Assembly: GCF_031143425.1 (NCBI RefSeq)
Contig: NC_090444.1
Location: 1,352,350,323-1,352,414,322, forward strand
DNA: 64,000 bases
DNA from: Pleurodeles waltl
Taxonomy: Eukaryota; Chordata; Amphibia; Caudata; Salamandridae
Direction: 5' to 3'
Part shown: positions 1 through 9,551 of the stretch, one piece after another
Numbering within the stretch: the first letter of the stretch is position 1
Layout: every line of letters starts with the position of its first letter
Made by a program: the position numbers and the translations under genes
Notes under the pieces: model-generated
Told to the model about the DNA's origin: nothing
The model's input: the letters and a program-made list of their open reading frames with translations, nothing else
Databases searched by the model: none

Positions 1-885
1 GACCTGATGTCCCCCATCCGCCAACCCACAGGGATTCCCCCTCTGGTGCAGGTCATGTCAGTACTCCATTTCTTGGCAAGTGGGTCATTTCAGACAACCG
101 TGGGAATTGCTTCTGGGATGTCTCAGCCCATGTTTTCGAAGGTGTTATCCAGAGTGTTGTCTGCCCTGATGAAATCCGTGAGGAGCTACATCATTTTCCC
201 TGAGGTGGGCGAATTGGCTACAGTGAAGGGTGATTTCTACGCCCTTGGACATATTCCCAACGTAATTGGTGCCATTGATGGGACCCATGTGGCTTTGGTT
301 CCCCCAAGAGACAGGGAGCAGGTGTACAGGAACAGAAAAAATGACCATTCAATGAACATCCAGGTGGTGTGTTTGGCTGACCAGTACATCTTGCATGTAA
401 ATGCCAAATTCCCTGGGTCAGTGCATGACGCCTACATCCTCAGGAATAGCAGCATCCCTTACGTGATGGAACAGCTACAGAGACACCGTGTATGGCTAGT
501 GGGGGACTCTGGGTACCCCAACCTGTCGTGGCTACTGACCCCAGTAAGGAATCCCCGGACCAGGGCAGAGGAACGGTACAATGAGGCCCATGGGCGTACT
601 AGGAGGGTGATCGAACGCACCTTTGGCCTCCTAAAGGCCAGGTTTAGGTGCCTGCATATGACAGGTGGATCCCTAATGTACTCACCTAAGAAGGTGTGTC
701 ACATCATCGTGGCCTGCTGCATGCTTCACAACCTGGCTTTGCGCCACCAGGTGCCTTTCCTGCAGGAGGATGGTCGAGACGGTGGTGTTGTGGCAGCGGT
801 GGAACCTGAGGAGAGTGACGAGGAGGAAGACGACGGGGCTGAAACAGACAACAGGGACAGAATCATTGAACAGTACTTCCAATAG
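1..885 (+). CDS. HARBI1-like DDE transposase (5' partial)
   Basis: This is the catalytic subunit of a Harbinger transposon, a DDE nuclease that cuts and joins transposon ends in the nucleus. The frame is open from the first base, so the N-terminus lies outside the window. From the first ATG (base 7) there are 292 residues, against roughly 350 for HARBI1. The three catalytic acidic residues sit in their expected blocks: D91 in GAIDGTH, D167 in GDSGYP and E203 in ERTFGLLK. A leucine-rich block (HFLASGSFQTTVG, residues 21-33) is typical of the family. The C-terminus is acidic and ends in IIEQYFQ, as in the other copies here. No stop or frameshift is visible. The copies at 9.5-10.6 kb and 41.6-42.8 kb have an intron just before GDSGYP; this copy reads straight through, as if spliced. 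Its partner is the Myb/SANT gene on the opposite strand. Confidence 0.93.
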   Translation, partial: DLMSPIRQPTGIPPLVQVMSVLHFLASGSFQTTVGIASGMSQPMFSKVLSRVLSALMKSVRSYIIFPEVGELATVKGDFYALGHIPNVIGAIDGTHVALVPPRDREQVYRNRKNDHSMNIQVVCLADQYILHVNAKFPGSVHDAYILRNSSIPYVMEQLQRHRVWLVGDSGYPNLSWLLTPVRNPRTRAEERYNEAHGRTRRVIERTFGLLKARFRCLHMTGGSLMYSPKKVCHIIVACCMLHNLALRHQVPFLQEDGRDGGVVAAVEPEESDEEEDDGAETDNRDRIIEQYFQ

Positions 886-1393
886 GACACAGGTAACATT
901 TCAAAGATAATTTAGTAAATGTTAACTACTCTCCAGCATCTCTGCTGCCTGTCTATTTGCCCCAGTGTATGATGACTGAGTTTTGGCTTTTCCCTCCCTA
1001 TTTCAGATCTGGGGTCCCCACTACGAGTCCTGTGCTTCGTTTCCCCATGGACTACAGCTTTGTGACAGCTGTTTGTTGACTTCACCATGTACAAGGACAT
1101 ATTTGCACTGTCATGTCAATTACAATCTATTGAAATCACAGCCAGACTCCAGATATTTTGGTGCAAAATAGGTGTTTATTTAAGTGCTCAAAATGGGATG
1201 GGTGGTTTCAAGTGGGTGGGGGCTATGGTGAAGGAATGTCCATGGCAGAGTCCAGAGTAACAGTCACACAGGTGCATTGTCCAGAGGCCTGTGGAGAGAT
1301 GGAGCATGGGCAGTTCAAGGATGGACAGGGTGACAATGTGGGACAGTGGGATGACATCAGGTGGTATCCATTGCTGGCGGGGGTCTTGACATC
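886..1393. other. Space between convergent genes, with poly(A) signal
   Basis: This gap separates the 3' ends of the transposase (plus strand) and of Myb-A (minus strand). At 1175-1180 the minus strand carries AATAAA inside ACTTAAATAAACACC. The same signal follows the Myb-A stop in element 2 (9251-9256) and element 3 (41359-41364), so it is the likely poly(A) signal of Myb-A. No other coding signal is seen. Confidence 0.6.
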
Positions 1394-2984
1394 CTACTCT
1401 GTCTTCTTGCGAGATCTCAGGGCCCTCTTGCGGGGTGGTTCTTCTCCTGCAGGAGGTGGGGGTCTGGTGGGCTGCTGCTGTGCGGGGGCCTCCTGTCCAC
1501 TAGCGCCGGCGGAGGTGGTTGGCTGTTCTTGGTCCAGGCTAGTGGCAGGGGCCCTTGGGTGTTGTTGAGTGTCCGCCCTGTTGTTGACGAGGTCCTGCAG
1601 CAGCCCTACCATGGTAACCAGGGTGGTGTTGATGGCTCTGATGTCCTCCCTGTACCCCCGATAGTGTTCCTCCTGCAGTACCTGGATCTCTTGGAACCGG
1701 GCCAGTACCGTCGCCATCGTCTCCTGGGAGCGGTTGTATGCTCCCATGATGGTGGTGAGGACCTCGTGGAGAGTGGGTTCCCTGGGCCTCTCCTCCCCCC
1801 CCTGTCGCACAGCTGCCCTCCGAGTTCCCCTGTTTCCCTGGGCCTCTGCCCCCTGGCCGGTGTGCCCACTACCACTGCCCCCAGGTCCCTGTTGTTGTTG
1901 GGGTGGTGGGTTATCCTGGGTGCCCTGTAGTGGTAGACACACCGCAGATTGACGCGCCCTGGAGACAGAGGCATGGGCCCGCTGGGTGGGAGCTGTGCTG
2001 GTGTTCCCAGAGGGGTTTGGGTCTGTAGTGGCCTGGGCCTGTGTGAGGGGAACCGACTGTCCAGAGGTCCCCGATGGTCCGGGCTGGTCATCGGTGTCCA
2101 GGTCGACAGAGCTGCTGTCATCGCTGACGGCCTCTTGGGTGGGGGGTGTGGATAATTCTGGCCCCTCCGCCGCGGTGTGTTGACGGTCGGGTCCTGCAGG
2201 GGTATAGAGGTATGGTTATAGTTTCAATGTGTGGCATATGGGTGTATCTGTGGGTTCTCGTGTCCCCAAGTGCTGGCGTTCGTGTGTGGGGGCTTTGGTG
2301 AGGGTGGCTTGTGGGGGGGATGTGTATATGCATTGGGCATGCTTTGGTGATGGGTGTCCATGCTTAGTGGACGCATGCAGGCCTAGGTTTTGGGATGTGT
2401 GGGTTGTGATGGTGAGACATTGGCGGGGAATAGGTGTGCTGGGGGTGGGGGTGAGGATGGTGGTGGGGGTGAGGATGGTGGTGGGGGTGAGGGTGGGGGT
2501 GAGGATGGGGGTGGGGGTGAGGGTGGGGTTCGAGGATGGGGGTGAGGGTTGGGGTCTGATTTGGCATGCAGGTGGGGGGGAAGCAGTATTGAAGCTTCAA
2601 CTTACCAGTATCCATTCCTCCGCCGACTCCTGCGAGGCCGTCAGGATGCAGGATGTTCAAGACTTCCTCCTCCCATGATGTGAATTGTGGGGGTTGAGGT
2701 GGGGGTCCTCCGCCAGTCTTCTGCACGGCGATGTTGTGCCTGGATACCATGGAACGCACCTTCCCCCGTAGGTCGTTCCATCGCTTCCTGATGTCTTCCC
2801 GATTTCTGGGGTGCTGTCCCACTGCGTTCACCCTGTCGACAATCCTCTGCCATAGCGCCGTCCTCCGGGCAATGCTGGTGTATTGTATCTGTGTGCCGAA
2901 CAGCTGGGGCTCTACCCGAACGATTTCCTCCACCATGACCCTGAGTTCTTCGTCTGTGAAGCGGGGTTGTCTTTGGGGTGCCAT
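1394..2984 (-). CDS. Myb-A: two-exon Myb/SANT-like DNA-binding protein, intact
   Basis: This is the Myb/SANT partner of the Harbinger transposase. In studied Harbinger systems such a protein binds the transposon ends and brings the transposase into the nucleus. Exon 1 is 2984-2606 and exon 2 is 2193-1394, on the minus strand. The donor is G|GTAAGT and the acceptor CTGCAG|GA, and joining them keeps one frame of about 392 codons with no stop. The SANT-like domain is about residues 8-80, with spaced tryptophans in ALWQRIVD and KRWNDL. The middle is Pro/Gln/Ser/Thr rich. Near the C-terminus lies a predicted helical segment (MGAYNRSQETMATVLARF onward), and the end is basic (RKRALRSRKK), a likely nuclear signal. 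The homologous genes in elements 2 and 3 are broken, so this is the best copy. The splice joint is inferred from sequence and from the two other copies, which share it. Confidence 0.85.
2438..2552. repeat. G-rich minisatellite in the Myb-A intron
   Basis: These are short tandem units close to GGTGGGGGTGAGGAT, repeated about eight times with variation, in the Myb-A intron. The G-runs lie on the plus strand, so the pre-mRNA of Myb-A (minus strand) carries the C-rich strand. Runs of three to five G at regular spacing could form G-quadruplexes in the DNA. The matching introns of elements 2 and 3 do not show this expansion. Confidence 0.8.
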
Positions 2985-3186
2985 GGGGTGGTGTGTATGA
3001 TGTGTGGGGTGGAGTATGTGTATTTAAGTGAGTTGAGTATGGTGGTGTGTGTTGTTTTGTATGTGGATAGTGTGTGGGTGATGGTGTTGAGTGGCTGTGG
3101 CTGTTATTTTTTGGATGCTGGTGTCTCGCTCTTGCCTTCTTTACGAATTTTTTAGCGTAGGGGTTTGTGGGTGATGTGGGTGGGTG

Positions 3187-3193
3187 TTTTATA
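3187..3193 (-). promoter_or_regulatory. TATA box of Myb-A, element 1
   Basis: TATAAAA on the minus strand lies about 200 bases upstream of the Myb-A ATG at 2984. Elements 2 and 3 have the same box at 7394 and 39466, about 190 and 207 bases upstream of their Myb-A starts. The leader between box and ATG is almost free of G on the sense strand in all three. Conservation in three copies supports a core promoter; no start site is known. Confidence 0.6.
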
Positions 3194-3289
3194 TCGTATT
3201 GTGTGTGTGGGAGTGGTGTGTGTATGTGTATCAGGTGTGTGGGATTCAAATCGTCCAATTTGTTCGTTTGTGTGTATTCTGACCGCGGC

Positions 3290-3571
3290 GGTGTGTCCCG
3301 CCAATGGAATACCGCGTTTGAATGACCGCCGCGTGGATTTGTGGGTCGTAATGGCATGGGCGTATTTCTGTTGGCGTGACGGTGGAGGTTTTGTCACCTC
3401 CACCTTTCCGCCGACCGCTGGTCTGGCGGTCTGTTGTGGCGGTCGGATTTTCGGAGGTTTGCCTTCTGCGGGTCAGAATGACCGTGGCGGGTTTCCGCGA
3501 CCGCAGCGGGATTATGGAGGATTTCTGACCGGCGGTAGGTGCCTTTTACCGCCGAGGTCAGAATGACCCCC
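3290..3571. repeat. Terminal region of element 1, GGCGG/CCGCC rich
   Basis: About 280 bases contain many scattered GGCGG, CCGCC and GACCGC motifs in both orientations and end in TCAGAATGACCCCC. The ends of elements 2 (7008-7300, 14590-14799) and 3 (39100-39380, 47540-47782) have the same character. This suggests terminal binding sites for the transposase or SANT proteins. Confidence 0.65.
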
Positions 3572-3777
3572 TATATCACAGACATGTTGCAGGTAAAGTG
3601 TTTATGTTTCATGCAGCATCCATTAAAAGAAGTTTCTTTTAGATCAAAACAGGACCACACATACAAGATGAGTGTGTCATAGAGATTATTTGCAATAATA
3701 TTAGAGAGCTGCTTCTGTATTACAATATTGAAAACACACATCACTATCCCTGAAATATTAGATGTAAATACATTAAG

Positions 3778-3950
3778 GCCCATATTTACAAGAAATGATG
3801 CACAACTGCGCTAGCGCAGTTGTGCGTCAAAACATTTAACGACGACTAACGTCATTCCTTATTGCCATGCTTGCACCATATTTACAAAACAGCACAGCAT
3901 GGTGATAAGAAATGGCTAGCATCAAAAAGTGACGCTTACCTTTGCGACAT
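3778..3950 (+). repeat. Palindromic terminus of a NAIF1-carrying DNA element
   Basis: It begins GGCCCATATTTACAAG and then has a perfect hairpin, GCACAACTGCGC / GCGCAGTTGTGC. The design matches the end at 61943 (GGGCCATATTTATAC followed by a GACGCAAAACTGCG hairpin), and the similarity runs on through the following 100 bases. The NAIF1-like gene starts about 300 bases downstream, so this looks like the 5' end of a coding member of that family. Confidence 0.65.
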
Positions 3951-4081
3951 GTCACAAAAAAATGAAGCTAGTGCTAGAAAAGTGTTGCTAGCATGATTTG
4001 CAGCACATTTATTTAGCTAATTGTGTTAGTGTCACTTTTTCCCTAAAAGCTTCTAAAACAACGAACAAAAAAGTAAAATAG

Positions 4082-4574
4082 ATGCCACGGTGTAGAAAAA
4101 TGAGAAAATCAGGACAGGAAAGACCCCAATCAGTCCTGTGTAAGCCAGGATTGACAGACAGACTCCCAGGAGAAGGGAAAAGGAAGAGGAAGTGTCATTT
4201 AAGTCAGGAGGAGAATCATATCCTGATCACAGAGGTGACGGAGCACCAACACCAACTCTTCATCACCTCTAAAGTGCCAATAAGTAGGAAGGAGGCCATA
4301 TGGCAGTCCATAGTTGATAAAGTCTACAGTGTGGCAGAGGTGAAGAGGACTGTGACCAAGTGTAAGAAGCAATGGCACGATTGCAAGCAGAGAACAAAAG
4401 AGAAACTGGCAAGCAACTGAAAGACAGCACTGCAGACCGGAGGTGGAAGTCCAGCACCCCAGGAGGAGCTGGTTGAGCTGGAGGAGATGGTGGCAGCGGT
4501 CATCCCAGAGGAGTTGGTCACCTGAGTCCAGGGACAGGACACTGCAGCACATAATGAGAAACAACAAACATAGA
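4082..4574 (+). pseudogene. NAIF1-like SANT protein, exon 1, broken
   Basis: This is a relic of a SANT-domain protein resembling NAIF1, a nuclear factor itself related to Harbinger Myb proteins. The ATG at 4082 follows the palindromic element end. The SANT-like domain spans about residues 38-112: LSQEENHILITEVTEHQ, KEAIWQSIVDKV and CKKQWHDCKQRTKEKLA. The frame stops at a TGA (4418-4420), but homology continues in the same frame (KTALQTGGG-like, then an ELEEMVAAVIPEE-like helix) past a second TGA near 4523 to a donor-like GTAAGT at 4575. Both stops are one base from an arginine or glycine codon. Downstream exons comparable to those at 24.3-25.1 kb were not found, so the copy is also truncated. 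Confidence 0.7.
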
Positions 4575-5379
4575 GTAAGTTGCAGTGGGGGAAATGTGTT
4601 TAATAACTAATGGCACAAGGGGGAAGTACATAGGAGGCACTCTGCATGAGAAAGGGTTGCACAGGGCACAATTATGGGAAAAGAGCAAACAAATGTAATG
4701 TGCACTAACCCCACCACCATATGCACAGACCACTTCACAACCATCACAACACTCCCTTCACCGTATCAACTGAACCATCTGGGCTTGCTTAAATGTTATT
4801 GGCCATCTTGTAGCAGGCCTATTGCACAGGGTGGGCCATCCAATGACAGAGATACATCTTCCTTCACTACTTAGATAGGGCACTAATGTGATGTACACAC
4901 AACATATGGGACATTTCTGTCATTATCGTCTGTGCTGGTGCAGAGTTTGCTGCCATGTGCCTACATGGAACACCTGCACCATGCTGCAAGGTTGCCTGTG
5001 ATTTGGGTAATGATTGCTGTTGTGCATCAAGGAACACCTTCCTGCATAACATCAGGCACAAGTGGTGTTTCTATCTTACTATGTGTGAAGTACAATGCAG
5101 CACATAGAGTAACACGGCATTACTAGGACAAACAAAAATTACACTCACACCAATGTCACAACTACGCAAACTCTGAGGTGGTGTATGAAACTTCAGCATT
5201 CCCAGATGTGAATATCTGGGAAGGCTTCGGAAATTGGGTGGGTTATATGTGTGTTCTATGGGAACAAGCCCAGCAACAGACATGGAATAACACCTACATG
5301 CAGTGTGAGGTGCGAAAGGGGCATATAATACCAGGTCACCAAAAGCCATACAAGATGCTTACTTACTGACTTTATTGTT
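4575..5379. other. Non-coding remainder of the NAIF1-type element
   Basis: No coding exon was recognised. Around 4890-5080 there is a segment like the MITE family at 59633-60277: GCAAGG, then a turn with TGTGCATCAAGGAACACCTTCCTGCATAACA forming a hairpin. It is probably a decayed MITE inside or next to the truncated element. Confidence 0.4.
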
Positions 5380-5960
5380 TCAGTTAATTAAACCGATAAC
5401 AATATATCAAATTATATGGAATAAAATTACGGTATAAAACAAAACCATCTAAACATAAAAGGTCAGAAGAAAGAAATACCATACAGGTATAAATACATTA
5501 TCGGATAAGTGTCTGAAGTGCTAAACCATGGCATATGGCCCATAAAGTTTCTGAAATTTATGCCGGGCACCACTAGTCCACTGATCGTAGTTAACCCCCA
5601 AAATCTCCATAGATTACTGAAGAATAGTTACTGTGGCCTCAAGCATGCAAAGGTTATAGATTTGAAAGTGTAGCTGTGGGATCACATGATTTCATCACTG
5701 ACAACAGATACTTAACAAACTTACAGTTTAGTTGGCGGTCATGCGGGTTGAAGCAGGCTATTATGGCTGTTCTACAGGAATGGATGCCTCTGTCTTTAAA
5801 AGCGCTCTTGAGAAGCCTCCTACAAAGATCAAGTAGACTAGGACAGACACATGCTATATAAGTAAGATCTTCCTTACTACATATGCAGTGTCTACATTGC
5901 TCTGAGCTTACATTCCTCCGTGATAGAGCATTCGCCTGAGTTGGTAGGATGCCAATTTGC
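5380..5960 (-). pseudogene. LINE ORF2 C-terminal relic and 3' end
   Basis: On the minus strand a readable segment around 5935-5640 contains a cysteine cluster (CRHCICSKEDLTYIACVCPS). It resembles the C-terminal zinc-knuckle region (C-x2-C ... H/Y ... CP) found in many LINE reverse transcriptases. It is followed by a basic helix-like stretch (LLKSAFKDRGIHSC) and a stop. The sequence below that, to about 5380, would be the LINE 3' untranslated end. Its 5' side is cut by a MITE at 5988. The call rests on this motif alone. Confidence 0.45.
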
Positions 5961-5987
5961 TAATCCAGCAGCCGATATTTGGGGCCT

Positions 5988-6206
5988 TATTTATACTTTT
6001 TGGTGCAAAACTGCACTAACGCAGTTTTGCACCAAAAAGTTTTGCACCGACTTGCACCATTTTTTAGCACCAGCTGGGCACCATATTTATGGAATGGTGC
6101 AAGCCGGTGCAAAGGGTAGGCTAGCTTAAAAGAAAAATGACGTTAGGCAGGTTTGAGTCAAAATAAATGATTCGAACCAGATTGGCATAATTTTTTGACA
6201 CTAAGG
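5988..6206 (+). repeat. Non-autonomous DNA element end (GGGGCCTTATTTATAC type)
   Basis: It starts GGGGCCTTATTTATAC and continues into a hairpin, TTTTTGGTGCAAAACTGCAC / GTTTTGCACCAAAAA. A second internal part has GCACCATATTTATGG. It is the same terminal design as 3778 and 61943. The far end is cut by a second copy starting at 6207. Confidence 0.6.
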
Positions 6207-6655
6207 GGCATATTTATACTCTGTTTGCACTGAATTAGCATCATTTTGTTTTACTCTAATTCAGTGCAAAACTAACTCCAATATTTATACTTTGGTGCTA
6301 GACCCGTCTAGCGCCAAATTTATGGAGTTAAAGTCATTTTTTGGAAGTGGAAACCTACCTTGTCTTAATGAGATGCAAGTAGGTGTTCCAGTGCAAAAAA
6401 TGACTCTATGGCCTTAACGCCATATTTATACTCCCATGCAAAAATAGTGCAAGGGAGGGAGGAGATGTCAAAAAATGGGGCAAAGCTTGCTTTGCCCCAT
6501 TTTTTAAAGCCTGGGTTAGGGCAGGCGTTAGGGGACCTGTGGGCCTATTTCCATGGTGGGACACCATGGAATAAGCCCACAGGTGCCCTCCCCAGGCCCC
6601 AGGGGCACCCCCACCCACACCAGAGGGACTGCAGAGGATGGGGGACTAGTGATAG
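6207..6655 (+). repeat. Second MITE of the same family, truncated
   Basis: It starts GGGGCATATTTATACTC, the same edge as the right end of the element at 61943-62864 read inwards. A hairpin follows (TTTGCACTGAATTAG / CTAATTCAGTGCAAA), then CTAGACCCGTCTAGCGCC, which matches CTAGACGCGTCTAACGCC near 62760. The 3' part is a GGGGCAAAGC / GCTTTGCCCC hairpin and a palindrome around CCATGGTGGGACACCATGG. It is cut near 6655, where the LINE relic begins. Confidence 0.6.
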
Positions 6656-6659
6656 ATGA

Positions 6660-7007
6660 GAGATCGTGTTCAATGGATTCACACCCCCTGGTGGAATCTT
6701 CCCTGACCCTGCTGGACTGTTGAGATGATCAGATCATTATGGCTTAGGTCTGCTACTGAGTTATATGAATTTATGACTTGGGGGCTGATTATTACTTCAC
6801 TTTTGTTAATGGGCCGTAATGTATTTAGGACGTTCAATAGTATGTCCGGAAGAGCAGGTAATTTGTCAATTATAGGGCCACAGGAACATTGTTCTAGGGC
6901 CGGTGCTGGCCCAACCCGAGGTTTTACTATCGTTGATGTTAGAATCTCCATTTGTTTTATTAATTCCTGCAATTTGATTGGCTATTAAATTCATAATATC
7001 AATCTGA
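6660..7007 (-). pseudogene. LINE ORF1-like relic, C-terminal half
   Basis: An open minus-strand segment (about 6972-6679, 97 residues) with helical character (QELIKQMEILTSTIVK) lies directly against the left end of element 2. The strand continues on the other side at 14800, where the broken codon can be rejoined. It lacks a hallmark domain, so naming it LINE ORF1 is a guess based on the coiled-coil look and on the abundance of LINEs here. What is clear is that element 2 landed in this sequence. Confidence 0.35.
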
Positions 7008-7393
7008 GGCCCTCATTATGACATTTGTGGTAAATCCCGCTTATCGCCACACTGACGGCATCCAACATACCTCTGCAGTGGCGAATATCCGTTTGCCATA
7101 TTATGACACACACACTAATCCAACAGAATACAGCACATACACAAATCCACCAGCCCAAAGGTCAGTGATAAAATGGCGGTCCCAACACCCATACCGTTAT
7201 GCCAACAAAACAACACCCGTCACGTTATGACCCACGAATCACCATGGCGGACATACAACGGTGGTAAAGCATTGGTGGTACATACCGCTGCGTTCAAAAT
7301 GGACACCCATATACAAAACAACACCACATTGGCCAATACTAAATACAGACACCTGACGCTTATACACACATCACACTCACACACCCACAGCAC

Positions 7394-7400
7394 TATAAAA
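7394..7400 (+). promoter_or_regulatory. TATA box of Myb-A, element 2
   Basis: TATAAAA lies in CACTATAAAACACACACCC, 190 bases before the Myb-A ATG. The downstream leader is almost pure A/C/T on this strand. The box and its A/C-rich context are shared with elements 1 and 3. Confidence 0.6.
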
Positions 7401-7583
7401 CACACACCCACATTTCACACAGCCCTTTACGAATACGAGTAATTTCCACCAGACTGACACCAAGACCACTCCGACAACTAGACACACACACCACTTACAC
7501 CCATACATCCCTCATGCACCCCACATCACACACACCACCACATTACTCAACACACTCTCACCAACAAACACCACACAACACCC

Positions 7584-9067
7584 ATGTCCCCACAAAGGCA
7601 CCCCCGTTTCACTGATGAGGAGTTGCGGGTCATGGTGGAGGAAATTGTCAGGGTAGAGCCACAGATGTTTGGACCACAGGTACAAGAGTCCATTGCAAGG
7701 AATATGGAGCTATGGCGGAGAATCGTGCACAAGGTGAATGCTGTGGGACAGCACCCAAGAACAAGGGACAACATCAGGAAGAGGTGGAACGACCTATGGG
7801 GGAAGGTACATTCCATAGCAGCAAGGCATCAGCTCGCCATACAGAGGACTGGAGGTGGCCCCCCCACCTCTTCCCCCACAGCACACATCACTCAGCATGG
7901 GAGGAACAATTCTTGGCAATACTGCATCCTGAGGGACTCACTGGAATATCCGGAGGACTGGACACTGGTAAGTCAACATATACTACTTATCACCTCCCAT
8001 ACCTCCATGCTATCACACTCCCTCACTCTCACTCCCATCTCTCCACTCCATCCCACACACTACACCTACACATATGACTAACCCCCATGCCAAATCCTGC
8101 ATGCCATACCAATGCATGGACAGCCCCCCAGTCCTGCATGGACCCCTATCACTAAAGCATGCACAGCGTAGGGGAACTAACATTCCCACAATACATCAAC
8201 ATACACAAGCAAAAGGTAGATAGAGGGGAAGCCTGGGATGTACAATATGTCACACACATGAAGCATAATACATCGCCTACATCCCCACAGGTACCCCAGC
8301 CAATGTCAGCAGAGAGGAGGTGACACAACTATCCAGTCACCTAAAAGAAGGTGCCTCTGGACTTCAGGATCTGGACCAACAAGATGGCCCATCAGGGACC
8401 ACTGGACAGTCAGTCACCCAAGCACAATCACAGTCCACCACAGAGCCTCCCCCATCAGGATACAACCACACAGCACCCACCCAGCGTACCCACACCTCTG
8501 ACCCCAGGACACGTCAATCAGCAGTGTGGCCACCTGTCCAGGGATCCCAGTCCACACCTCACACTAAAGACAAACAGGGACACACAGTTCAGGGGACACA
8601 AGCACAGGCCAACAGGGACACTGGGAGGACTGCTGTGTGCCAGGGAGAGGACAGGACCAGGGAACAAACTCTCCAGGAGGCACTCTCTGAGATCCTGGGA
8701 GCCTACCAACATTCCCAGGACACGATGGGCCAGATCCTTGACAATGTGCAGGAGAACAGTCAGTTACAGGAGGGACAGTATCAGGGGATCAGGGAGGACT
8801 TGCAGGCCATCACCGACATCCTGATCTCCATAGCAGACATGGCCAACATCATGAGGGAGGCAATAGCACAGCAGCAATGCACCTACCACTAGCCAGTCCA
8901 TTGACCAGCACTCCACCTCCGCTGCAGCTAGTGGGCAGGAGGCCCTGCCACAGGACCAACAGGCCACCAGCACCCCTTCCCCTGCAGAAGGTGAACCAGC
9001 CTGCAAATGTTCCCTGCGAACCAGACAGAAGCCAGAGACACTTGCCAAGACTACCGCCAGGAAATGA
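7584..9067 (+). pseudogene. Myb-A of element 2, frameshifted
   Basis: This is the homologue of the intact Myb-A at 1394-2984. Exon 1 is 7584-7967 (donor G|GTAAGT) and exon 2 starts at 8291 (acceptor CCACAG|GT); the phase is the same as in element 1. The SANT-like domain is present (FTDEELRVMVEEIVRVEP, MELWRRIVHKV, RKRWNDLWGKV). Near 7880 the frame shifts, so the HSAWEEQFLAILHPEGL block that follows is read in another frame. Exon 2 is open to 8892, with the helical segment GAYQHSQDTMGQILDNV. A second frameshift near 8870 hides the last part, which resumes in another frame (SGQEALPQDQQ and SLRTRQK) and ends at 9065-9067. A poly(A) signal AATAAA is at 9251-9256. Confidence 0.85.
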
Positions 9068-9551
9068 GACTCTCCTGATTGTCCTCTTTGTTTTTCACTC
9101 AGTCGCCTTGTCCACTTTGAACTGCCTTTGCTTCTCTTCCTATGGCCCCTTGGACACTGCGCCTGTGCTATAAACAGATTGGAACAATACCCTGGGCTTT
9201 CCTCCATCACCCCATCCCATTGCACTTTCCCCTCAAATTCTTAGCACTACAATAAACACCCTTGAACACAACTTGACTACTAGCATTTTATGTTTTGAAA
9301 ATGTGTGTTTATGGAAACAGTCACATCTAGTGCAAATGAACTGTACACTGTGAAAGTGTAGAAATAATGACCTGTAAATGTCTGTAGTAAGCACATCAGT
9401 ACACAGTTGTCATATCACCAACATCTGTAAAATGACAAACCATAGGTGACAGTAAGTTGAGATAAAAAGGAAGTTAATGCTATCATGCTACAGCCACACA
9501 GAATACACCAATAGTCATGGGATTGTGCAGTTGCATGGTCTCACCTGTGTG

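Larger units (their letters stand above)
1..3571 (-). mobile_element. Harbinger-type element 1, partial, inverted
   Basis: This is the right-hand piece, as drawn here, of a Harbinger-type DNA transposon that continues beyond base 1. It holds a HARBI1-like transposase on the plus strand and a two-exon Myb/SANT gene on the minus strand, converging on each other. The terminus around 3290-3571 is rich in GGCGG/CCGCC motifs. Read inwards, its outer edge (GGGGGTCATTCTGACC) resembles the outer edge of element 2 at 7008 (GGCCCTCATTATGAC). Relative to elements 2 and 3 this copy is inverted, so their third gene (SANT-B) would lie off the left of the window. The exact end is uncertain by a few bases and no target duplication can be tested because the other end is missing. 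Confidence 0.85.

Noticed and set aside
1606..2121. 171-codon minus-strand frame overlapping Myb-A exon 2
   Set aside because: It is a shifted reading of the Myb-A exon. The exon 1 phase and the homologous copies support the other frame.
5905..5985. tRNA-like stretch (GATAGAGCATTCGCCTGAGTTGG)
   Set aside because: No acceptor stem or T-arm can be formed; it overlaps the LINE C-terminal motif on the other strand.
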